Assembly (NCBI GenBank): GCA_036936605.1
Contig: JAUPFV010000002.1
Span: 266,112,770-266,176,769, forward strand
Direction of reading: 5' to 3'
DNA: 64,000 nt
From: Limnanthes douglasii subsp. nivea
Lineage: Eukaryota > Streptophyta > Magnoliopsida > Brassicales > Limnanthaceae
Under the pieces are notes generated by a model. The model saw only the letters and a list, made by a program, of their open reading frames with translations, was not told the origin of the DNA and ran no database searches. Positions 22,254-30,288 of the stretch are shown piece by piece. How positions within the stretch are numbered: position 1 is the first letter of the stretch; every line of letters begins with the position of its first letter. The translations under genes and the position numbers were made by a program.

Positions 22254-23205
22254 CTGTCAACGTTTACATAATAAGCTAGTTAGTAATACCATGGTAACCA
22301 AAACAATAAAACTAAGCAGCCACTGCATTATGAAGATTGGTAGAAGTGACCAGAATCATATACTTCTCCCCTAGACGTGCTGTCTGACAGGTAAACTATT
22401 ATCAGACCCCGATAGATAATACAAACTACATTGCTAGATGTCTAACAAACCTACGTAAACTCACAACGGTTGGAACAGCAGCCCTATAGCTACGGTAGCC
22501 GACGTAACACGTTCACGATTCAACCAGGCCAGGTTCAAATCGATGGCTTCGGACAGGTATAACTATAAACAAACACTGATAGATAATACAACCCATATTG
22601 CTAGATGTCTAACAAACCTACGTAAACTCAAAACGCTTACAACAGCAGCCATATAGCTACGATACACGAGGTTACAGCATTCTAATCGATGGCGTCGGAC
22701 AGCACTACCAACACAACTATCACCTAACGTCGTCCGGCCACACAACGCAATACCCTTACTGCCTACCGGAGGGTTAAACGTCAGACAGCATGACTACCAA
22801 TACAAAACAATCGACTATTCTAACTATCGTATTATTAAAAGTATTCCGGCGACAGTGGTTGCTTCTAACACCTAACATCGACGCATGTAACTCGAACAGA
22901 GACAGTATGTAGACGGATACCTAGTTCGGTTCGAAGAAATAAGGCATAACAGAGACAGTGTTCGACGGTTGGGTTCGACTTATACTTTGTTGCAGTTCGA
23001 GGCTCGCCGGTGGTTGCTTGAGAGATCGGAACAGAGACGATGGTTGCTTCGAAGGTTAGTACTCGCCGGTTTGTTCTCGCCGGTTAGGTTTGGTTTCAAA
23101 AAAAACTTTTGGGTTCCCTATCTTTTCACGTGTTTCTCTCTCCTCAAATTTAGAAATGTGAAAGTAGGGGGAATTGGAACCTAAAAGTCTGATTAGAATG
23201 TGTAA
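22254..23205 (-). other. Leader and promoter-proximal region of the Ulp1-like gene
   Basis: No coding sequence recognised. Two imperfect direct copies of a roughly 165-bp block (TGATAGATAATACAA...TTGCTAGATGTCTAACAAACCTACGTAAACTCA) start near 22410 and 22578. The right half (22850-23130) is richer in G and C and probably corresponds to the 5' untranslated region. Confidence 0.5.
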
Positions 23206-23355
23206 AAAAAGTGGGTTTCAACAAAACAACCCCTTTTATACCCTAGAGGGTATAATTGTCCATATTTTGGCTCTAGGTATTTTATGAAACTAGTCCAAAA
23301 ACGGGTACCATTTTAGTATTTCATAGTTGAGTGGGTATTTAGGGGTACTTTTCTC
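23206..23355 (-). repeat. Right terminal region of MULE-2, with protease-gene promoter
   Basis: Reverse complement starts GAGAAAAGTACCCC and contains ACCCTCTAGGGTATAAAAGG, aligned with the left terminal region. TATAAAAGGG at 23240-23231 is the likely TATA box of the minus-strand Ulp1-like gene. The similarity to the left end is patchy, as in MULEs with degenerate terminal repeats. Confidence 0.6.
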
Positions 23356-23364
23356 TTTTTTTAT
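23356..23364. repeat. 9-bp target-site duplication of MULE-2, right copy
   Basis: TTTTTTTAT, equal to 10924-10932. Confidence 0.65.
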
Positions 23365-23399
23365 TTCAAAGTATAGTATATTAATTACTTTTTCAACCA

Positions 23400-23745
23400 T
23401 TAAAATATGTAGTATTTGTCTGAATTGATAAGGTCATTTCTTATTCGTCTAGCTGGGTGGGGATTTTATACAAACAAATCGGTTACTTTCAATCTTTCTT
23501 TTAGAAAAAAGAAACGAAAAACAAAAGGAAAGGAAAACAGAGTATAACAAATTTTGATATACTCTCTTTTGAGAAAAAACTATTAAAGTCAAAGGGGAAT
23601 CAAAAGTCGAAGGACTATCTATATCTATGAAACAAAAACATTTAACTATGGTGACACGTGTCAGCACCAGGACAAACACCACGCGCGGGGACTGAAATTA
23701 TAGATTTTTGATAGTCAAAGGATCCTCACCCGTGATTTTTTTGCC
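23400..23745 (-). repeat. Right arm of the long inverted repeat
   Basis: Inverted copy of 10037-10405. On the right the motif GTCCTTCGACTATC continues past 23745 (to about 23810), where the left arm has no match, so the left arm appears cut short at 10037. Confidence 0.85.
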
Positions 23746-24165
23746 GAGGGACTAAATGGCAGAAAACGTGATAGTCGAAGGACGAATCGACGGTTTAAGC
23801 CCCCAAAAGAGGTCGATTGCTTTTATAGTACATTCGTTGGGTACCACGTGTCTTAGACAAATTACTAGTTGTGGTATCTTCCTTAAGTTTACAGTTTATT
23901 ACAAACTAGTCATTTATATTACATAATCGTCAATGTACCTAAAAGGTTTTCTTTATGCTAGATTACTCCTATATTTTTCCGATTTCCTCTAATTACATAA
24001 ATTTTCCCTTTTAATAGTCCCTTAGTCGTTGTGAAGATATTCGAGCAGGGACTTTCGTTTTTTCAATGCTTTTCTCAGCGGACTACATAATTTTTTCATG
24101 GATTTGACTAAATTCGGGTCCAAAAATTGCTAACCAGCCCCAAAAAATAAGGTGTTTTTAAATTT
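23746..24165. other. Non-coding DNA between inverted-repeat arm and palindrome cluster
   Basis: No gene seen. Contains further GTCGAAGGACG-type motifs to 23800 and AT-rich sequence with repeated 'aaatt/tttt' runs. Confidence 0.4.
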
Positions 24166-24182
24166 TTACTATTTTACCCTTA

Positions 24183-24285
24183 CCCCGGCGGTTGAACCTT
24201 TCTCAACCGGCGGGTGAGATTTTTTCACCCGCCGGGGTAAGCTTCCCCGCCGGTTGAAAGGGTCTCAACCGGGGGGATAGAAGGA
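24183..24285. repeat. GC-rich cluster of inverted repeats
   Basis: The words CCGGCGGTTGA, TCAACCGGCGGGTGA, TCACCCGCCGGGG and CCCCGCCGGTTGA alternate in both orientations. CCGGCGGGTGA and TCACCCGCCGG form a perfect 11-bp stem with an 8-base loop (AGATTTTT less one). The surrounding DNA is strongly AT-rich. Confidence 0.85.
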
Positions 24286-24374
24286 CAATTTTGGCACGCT
24301 TTAAAATTTTGTGGCCGCTTATCATGAGGGGCCCTAATTTAACCATAGCCTTTTTCATTAACCATTAATCATAT

Positions 24375-24590
24375 TTTTCTTCATCGGATTTTTATCAATC
24401 TTCAAAAGGATTCTTCATCGGATTTTGTCAATTTTCATATTCAATGGATTCTTCTTCGCATTTTATCAATCTCAACCTCAAAGGTTTCTTCATCGGATGT
24501 TGTCAATTTTCATATTCAATGGATTCTTCTTTGAATTTTAACAATCTTCAACCTCAAAGGATTTTTCATCGAATTTTATCAATTTTCAGG
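24375..24590. repeat. 75-bp tandem repeat (about three units)
   Basis: TTTTCATATTCAATGGATTC occurs at 24432 and 24507 (period 75), with flanking partial units (CTTCATCGGATTTT, CAACCTCAAAGGATTT). Short open frames across it are repeat translations. Confidence 0.75.
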
Positions 24591-25139
24591 TGCGAAGAGC
24601 AACGCGTTTCTTCTAAGATTTTCCTCATCAATGAATCTTTTATATAACCAATGAACCATGTTTACCAATTGGCATGACTATTGCGTGTCATTTGTTCGGG
24701 AAAAACAATGACTAAGAGCGGCGCACTCCTGCTCTAGGCACTTATTGCATCTTCCCTAGTTATTTTTCCCCTAGGAAAATATCTCATGAGACATCTGGGC
24801 TTTGAAACTCGTTGAAGCCCACCTTCCCCCATATATACTCCAATGCTCCTTATTGATCTTCAAAACTTCTAGAGAGAGAAAACTTCCCAAAAAATACTTT
24901 TAAAGAGAGAAGTAGTTTATGCCAAAAAATGTTCTCATTTTAGATTAGTTAACTATGAGCTAAAAAACCGAAGAGAGATGAGCCGCCAGATTATATATTG
25001 AACGAGAGCTCCAACTGTTTGTCGTTACGTACTACGGTATTTGGCCTCCCATCGTTAGTTCTATCAACACGATCATCCCTTCAAATATCTCCTCTCTGCC
25101 CTTGAGTCACACTTGCGGAGTAATTAACAAAGGTGACTA
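24591..25139. other. Upstream region of the antisense gene of element X
   Basis: No gene seen. By analogy with the other Tat-type elements, the 3' LTR and polypurine tract of element X should lie here on the minus strand, but neither is clear. The segment 24835-24910 looks like the start of a plant transcript (short AT-rich leader with AGAGAGAGAAAA). Confidence 0.35.
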
Positions 25140-27139
25140 CAAATCTCTAATAAGAAATGAATTTTGACCTTCAAAAGGTGAAGCTTCAAAGCAAAAGCAG
25201 GCCCCTAAACCCGTGAAAAAGGCTCAAACTGAGATTTCGTCGGATATTCTGGCTACTCCAACTTTTACACCTTAGAGAATTTCACAGCCTACTCCCGAAG
25301 CTCCCCCTCAGAAATTAACCAAAATTGATGTAGCCTCATTGGTGAAAAGGTCCCTTGAACACATCCAAGAGTAGAGTCAAATGCTTCATTTCAAAACCAT
25401 ATTTCCAAATTCGATGATAGTGTCAGTGTTAAGAAAGCCGTAGTATCAGTCTTTGTTGAAGAGAAGATAGTAGTCATAAGCCTCCAAGATGTCGAGAGAA
25501 GTTCTCCTCCAAAAAAGAAAGCCAAGTCAAAGGAATATCCCACTCCACTTCCTCCACACATTGATGCTCTGGTCGTAAACAATCTTCGGGCTGTTGAAAC
25601 TAAACACATTCTAGCATTGTATAAGGTAAAGTATATGTATTACAATATCTCCAAGGAAGCTAAGTTGAAGGTTCGATGGGGCGTCCCTTTTACGATCACC
25701 ATCAAATTCCTGAGTGTTGGGGAGACACCTTTGATAGTTAAAGATAAAAAACTAATTGTTTATCCGGAGATCATTAATTAGGAGCTCTGATTTCCCTTAT
25801 ATCCCTTTTTCGTTGTTTACTTTGCGATGGTCGACCTCTGACCGACCCAAGCTGGACCTAATATATGATTTGCCTTAATGGCCGGTATAATGGCCAATAG
25901 GATTTCGGGGACATGGTTTTCTTTCCGTTTTATTCTTTCATCTTTGGCCATAAAAAAAAGATTGTTGATGATCTTCTTGAAGTATACAGGAAATAGCAAG
26001 CAACGATTCTTTTTTTTATTCTTCGGCCTTTGGAAACTTGATCTGAAGCCACGACTAACAATCCGCACATACTGTCCCTCAAAAATGGACGAACAAAAAT
26101 ATATTGTAATATTATTCTTTTATTTCTCCTCTATATTTCTTTGTTTTTTCTAATGTTCTGTCTTGTTAAAACAACCATGAAAGGGGTATCCAAGGCATAT
26201 GCAGATTATGTGCTTGAAGCAATAACTATTTTTACTTAGTTGAGCAGATGGGCTAAGGTTTCTTAGTCCAACAGATTTCATCTATGCTTTAGTTCGACCA
26301 ATCTTGCAAAAGTCACCTTTTGAGTTCTGATCCATTGAAATGTTTATCTTTACAAGAGCTTATGGTTCTGCTTACTCAAGAAGAAGTGTTAGAAATATTA
26401 GAGGCTCGGGATATACTTGTTTTCCTTCCCTCAAGGGCTAGAGCTCAGAGTCACCGTAAGAAGGACACCTGTGAATCCTCGAGGGAGGAAGATGCTCTAG
26501 AGACTTTTAGCGCAGTGGCCCAAAATGCTTGTACTGAGGTTGAGAAGACAAATAGTATAGAACAAAAAGGTTACCAAAGACTGCCTCAAAGAGACCCTCC
26601 CAACAAGTCACGACAAAAAAATTAAAAAATGTTCAATAGGATATCGAGGAGGTTGCTTTCCCAGAAAATAAGGGGGCTGACAATATTATACTATTTCCAA
26701 AGAAGATCGTCATTACATCGGATTCTTCCTAACTTCCACATAACGATTTGATTGTTCAAGATCATGGAGGTAATATTGTTGAAGAAAAAGATTCTTTAAT
26801 AACTGTTTTTTTTAAGTTGGTTCCTCGTCTGATACGTTCGAAATCTCTTCTGGTGATGTTTTCTCTCTTCTTATATGGAAGCTTCTTTGGTCCTCGTATA
26901 TTATGGGGAAGAATATGCAGTTTTAAAGAGACGTAAAAATTCACTACAAGTTAGAAGATTTACAATTTAAATCGAAAGTTAGAGAGCTTGTACATAATAT
27001 TTGTACGCAAGCCGTTGCGATTTACGTAAAGCTTTTTTGCGCATAAGACTATGTCATGATTTTTGATAAATATTGTCAAGAGGATAAGGTTCTTTAGGCT
27101 CAGCAAAATTACAGGAAAGATAAAATCATCGAAGCTTAT
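25140..27139 (+). pseudogene. Antisense accessory gene of element X, first part (decayed)
   Basis: Degenerate copy of the accessory protein seen intact in Tat1. Similar blocks, read across frames, include a Lys/Pro/Ser-rich N-terminal part (25150-25560), a region ending IIN*EL.FPLYPF near 25780, and LMAGIMANRISGTWFSF at 25870-25930 against LMSCIMASKLSGIPL in Tat1. A Glu/Ser-rich, coiled-coil-like part follows (26320-27139). The frame is interrupted at 27139 by the insertion of Tat1 and resumes at 35200. Relative to element X pol (minus strand) this gene is antisense, as in all Tat-type elements here. The domain resembles the plant family called putative gypsy-type transposon (Pfam Transposase_28). 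Many stops; dead. Confidence 0.65.
27135..27139. repeat. Target-site duplication of Tat1, left copy (CTTAT)
   Basis: CTTAT immediately before the 5' LTR; the same five bases follow the 3' LTR at 35200-35204. Removing Tat1 and one copy leaves the host reading frame open across the site. Confidence 0.95.
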
Positions 27140-27643
27140 TGATGAGTCCGAATTCGAAGAGCCCCCCGGAAGGGTAGTCCAAAGTAAAGTCACCCCGTAA
27201 ATTCGGACAGACACCATGACTTCAGTTCGAACAGCGCTGATTGAACCGGACAGGTGATTTTGAACACTGCAAACATAAAGCAGTTCGAACTATGACTAAA
27301 GTACTAAAAAACCTAATCACTATCTGACTAAGCTACCTGTACATCTGCTTAAAACTCATGGGTCTTTGAACATGACCCGGGTCCATTAAACTCGACCCAA
27401 AAGCCCATAAGGGCCCAAATCTTACACTATAAATGCCCAACCACCAGCATTAACTAGGGGTAAGAAAAATTAACTGCTGCCAGGCTGCTTAATTCTCTCT
27501 CCACCCTTAAAACACTTTGAAACACCTTGAAATATATCAAAACTCCCTTAAACACCACCACACCACAGTGAAACACCCTTACGCCGCCTTAAAACTCCAC
27601 TTAAAATTACCAGCCTACCCTCAGGCTACTTTTATCCACACCA
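27140..27643 (+). repeat. 5' LTR of Tat1
   Basis: 504 bp, TG...CA ends, identical to 34696-35199. TATAAAT at 27428-27434 is the likely TATA box for transcription of the element. Confidence 0.95.
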
Positions 27644-27665
27644 AATTGGCGACCACAGTGGGAGG
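27644..27665 (+). promoter_or_regulatory. Primer-binding-site region of Tat1
   Basis: AATTGGCGACCACAGTGGG directly follows the 5' LTR. The start TTGGCG resembles the tRNA-complementary sequence of other plant Ty3/gypsy elements (element Y has TTGACGCCATCCGTGGG at the same place). Which tRNA primes cannot be settled by eye. Confidence 0.6.
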
Positions 27666-27716
27666 CGACGGTGCCTGAATCAAACATTCAAAACCAAGTA
27701 AAAGAATTCTGTCCGA

Positions 27717-29894
27717 ATGAATCCGGATAATCCAGATCTTCCACCAGCTTTGCTCGAAGTGGTGGAAGAGAACGATGAATATACTGTCCAAGAGCGTGAC
27801 AGGTTGAGGGTTGAAATAGAAGCTCTGAGGGCTGAGAAGGCCAAGATGGGCATGAAGGAAAAGTCCAAAGCATCAGTTGCTCATCGCTCTGATAACCCTA
27901 GAGAGCATGAGGCTTCGAAGACTCATGTGAGCACTAAAAAGACACATGCTAGTTCTAAAAAGTCTCACCGGTCCAAGCCTGTGGAGAGTTCTGACTCAAG
28001 TTCAGAATCTTCGGACAGCTCTTCGGACAGTGAGGGGAATGAAAAGTCCTTGTCCTCCAGCAGTGACGAAGGGCGAACCAGGAAAAAACAAAAGCAAGTT
28101 AAAAAGTATTCTAGAAAAAGGGACCACCATGGAAGAATGAAAAGACACATTGGGAAAGGATCATCTCACAGCCAGAGACATATAGACCGGATGCTGGTGG
28201 ATCCATTTGCCTTCCATGATGAGCCAGGTATCTTTGCAACACCTAATGAGGATACCGTGTTCAGTCGTGGAAGGAATTGGAGGCAGTCTCCACTGTCTTC
28301 TAAAATCCTATCCGGAAACCTCCCCAAGAGGTTCGATAGCACCAAGATGGAGAAGTACGATGGCAGTACTGATCCAGACAATTATCTGGAGCAATTCAAG
28401 AACTTCATGATGAACTTTGATGATGATGATAAACTACTCTGCAGGGCATTCTCCCAGTCCTTTACGGGGAGTGCACTGAAGTGGTATAACAGCCTTCCTC
28501 AGGGCTGTATCAGAGACTTTGATACCTTTTGGGTGGCCTTTCGAAGGCAATTTGTGGGAAGTAAGGAGCTCAAGGGCAATGGAGATACCATAATCCATTG
28601 TGCCCAAGAGCCAAATGAATCGTTGAAAGAATACATAAGTCGTTTTGTGAACACAAAGAACGGGCTGGCTGATTGCTTTGAACAAGTGGCAATAGCATCC
28701 CTGAGACAAGGTTTGAACCCGGGCAACCTGGCCGATTCGGTAACAAGGAAGAAAACCATGACCTGGGGTGGATTGCTGAATCAAGTTGGCAAGCAAATAA
28801 ATGTTGATGAAACAAAAAAGACCAGGGTGCACAGACAGGTGAGATCCACCCCGGTGACACCAACTCCCAATCCAAACCAGTCCGGCAACAAAGCTAGAGA
28901 AACCGGACAGGGGCATGGAAGAGGAAAAGCTCAGTCTCAACCAGCTGCTCCTGCACAAAGTCAACAATCTAGAAACAAAAGGGGGCCGTGGGTCCAACCG
29001 GAGTGGTTTGCAGAGCTCAAAGAAAGTGTGGCAACCATTTTCGAGAAAACTAAAGATGAAGTACACTACCGGAGACCGGCAACCTTGCAGTCTCCCAGAG
29101 AACATCGAAACAGTTCTTTTTGTCAATATCACAATGATATTGGCCATTCTACTGATGATTGTATAGCCTTGAAACAAGAGGTTCAGAACCTGATTGAAAG
29201 AGGGAAGTTGGGTGCATATGTCAAAAGAAGAGGAGGCAACAGGCCTGACAACACTCACCGGGCTGGTCCGGTTAATGCTGCCCCAGAAGGGGCCATGGTA
29301 ATTGTTGAAAGGTTTGATGTGGAATCTAAATACTTGGATCCTGATCCAACAAGGAACAGAGTGGGTGCAATAGAGGAGCGTTCCAGGTCGGTCTCCGGGC
29401 TCATTCAATTCTTTGAGTCCTTGACAATTTTCGGAGGGGACACTGTAACGGCTCCTACCACTTCATCAAGAAAAAGGCATGTTCATAATTTGGCAACCCA
29501 ACTAGAAGGGGGCATGACCTCATATCAATCGTCAAGTTTATTCCCATTCATTGTCTTCGATGGGGATGATTTGAGAGACATTGCTGGCCCTCATGAAGAT
29601 GCTGTTGTCATAGGAGCATCGATAGGGGGCAATGAGATAAGGCGAATCCTGGTAGATATTGGGAGCTCTGCCAATATCCTTTTCCTAGATACTTACAAGA
29701 AAATGAAAAATCCAGCTGTGATTCAAAAGTCAGACCGATCGATTGTAGGCTTCACGGGCAGTTCAGCTGATGTAATTGGTGAGTTCGAAGAAGAAGTTTT
29801 GTTGGGCAGAGGCCCTTTCAAGAAAACGGTCAGAATACTTTTCATTGTGGTGGACTGTCCCACTTGTTACAATGATATTCTAGGGAGATCTTGA
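27717..29894 (+). CDS. Gag-protease of Tat1 (725 codons, ends at a nonsense codon)
   Basis: Forms the capsid and, after processing, the aspartic protease. Start ATG 27717. Residues about 45-150 are Ser/Lys-rich and low in complexity (SSDSSSESSDSSSDSEG). The gag domain is at about 200-290 (KRFDSTKMEKYDGSTDPDN ... FRRQFVGSKELKG). A pseudo zinc finger lies near 468 (FCQYHNDIGHSTDDC). The protease is at about 640-720, with RRILVDIGSSANIL, so the D-T/S-G triad reads D-I-G. The frame stops at TGA 29892-29894, where relatives read LGRSW; a TGG-to-TGA change explains it. Downstream the same frame continues with pol-like sequence to 30157. The large minus-strand frame inside gag (28434-29408) is a shadow. 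Confidence 0.9.
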   Translation: MNPDNPDLPPALLEVVEENDEYTVQERDRLRVEIEALRAEKAKMGMKEKSKASVAHRSDNPREHEASKTHVSTKKTHASSKKSHRSKPVESSDSSSESSDSSSDSEGNEKSLSSSSDEGRTRKKQKQVKKYSRKRDHHGRMKRHIGKGSSHSQRHIDRMLVDPFAFHDEPGIFATPNEDTVFSRGRNWRQSPLSSKILSGNLPKRFDSTKMEKYDGSTDPDNYLEQFKNFMMNFDDDDKLLCRAFSQSFTGSALKWYNSLPQGCIRDFDTFWVAFRRQFVGSKELKGNGDTIIHCAQEPNESLKEYISRFVNTKNGLADCFEQVAIASLRQGLNPGNLADSVTRKKTMTWGGLLNQVGKQINVDETKKTRVHRQVRSTPVTPTPNPNQSGNKARETGQGHGRGKAQSQPAAPAQSQQSRNKRGPWVQPEWFAELKESVATIFEKTKDEVHYRRPATLQSPREHRNSSFCQYHNDIGHSTDDCIALKQEVQNLIERGKLGAYVKRRGGNRPDNTHRAGPVNAAPEGAMVIVERFDVESKYLDPDPTRNRVGAIEERSRSVSGLIQFFESLTIFGGDTVTAPTTSSRKRHVHNLATQLEGGMTSYQSSSLFPFIVFDGDDLRDIAGPHEDAVVIGASIGGNEIRRILVDIGSSANILFLDTYKKMKNPAVIQKSDRSIVGFTGSSADVIGEFEEEVLLGRGPFKKTVRILFIVVDCPTCYNDILGRS

Positions 29895-30288
29895 CTCTCT
29901 AGGATGCATGCAGTGGCCTCAACAGTTCATCAGTGTCTAAAATATGCTGTTCAGGGGCAGGTTGGGGTTGTCCGGAGCAGTCAAAAAGTTGCAAGAGAAT
30001 GCTATGCCACTGCCTTGTCTCCACGAACGCTGGGGGCAGTCCGTATGAATGACCAATAGCAGTTTGAGGGCCTTTCTGGGGGTGAGGGTGAAATTGATGA
30101 CCCCAGGCAGACCCCCGGAGTGTTGATCCCAGTTGAGGAGGTTGAGACACACTCTTAGAAGAAGGGAGATTTGTCAAGATAGGGTCCAAAATTCCACAAG
30201 TGTTGAAAGAAGAAATGTTAAAATTCTTAAAAGACCATCAGCATGTCTTTGCTTGGTGCAATGCTGATGTCATCACCTATCTGTCCGG
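29895..30288 (+). pseudogene. Broken protease-RT connector of Tat1
   Basis: Pol-like sequence follows the TGA (LSRMHAVAST, then QGQVGVVRSSQKVARECY), with another in-frame TAG near 30056 and a stop near 30155. A different frame carries GSKIPQVLKEEMLKFLKDHQHVFAWCNADV at 30178-30270. A deletion or frameshift near 30280 then moves to the RT frame. At least two frame changes and two stops lie between protease and RT. Confidence 0.75.

Larger units (their letters stand above)
10933..23355. mobile_element. MULE-2: 12.4-kb Mutator-like element with transposase and Ulp1-like genes
   Basis: The element is bounded by a 9-bp duplication. Its ends are weakly similar inverted: left GGGAAATG...GTACC, right (reverse complement) GAGAAAAGTACC. 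Further in, both ends carry a matching TATA-containing block. Inside are two convergent genes, a plus-strand transposase (12356-14736) and a minus-strand Ulp1-like gene (17566-22253), plus a small acidic gene between them and tandem repeats of 63 and 278 bp. Capture of Ulp1-like genes by MULEs is known in plants (KAONASHI-type, and similar elements in melon). The genes carry few lesions, so the copy is fairly recent but probably not autonomous now. Confidence 0.8.

Noticed and set aside
28434..29408. 324-codon open frame on the minus strand inside Tat1 gag
   Set aside because: Overlaps the gag frame with its recognisable capsid part and zinc motif; the antisense translation has no domain-like features. 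A shadow frame.
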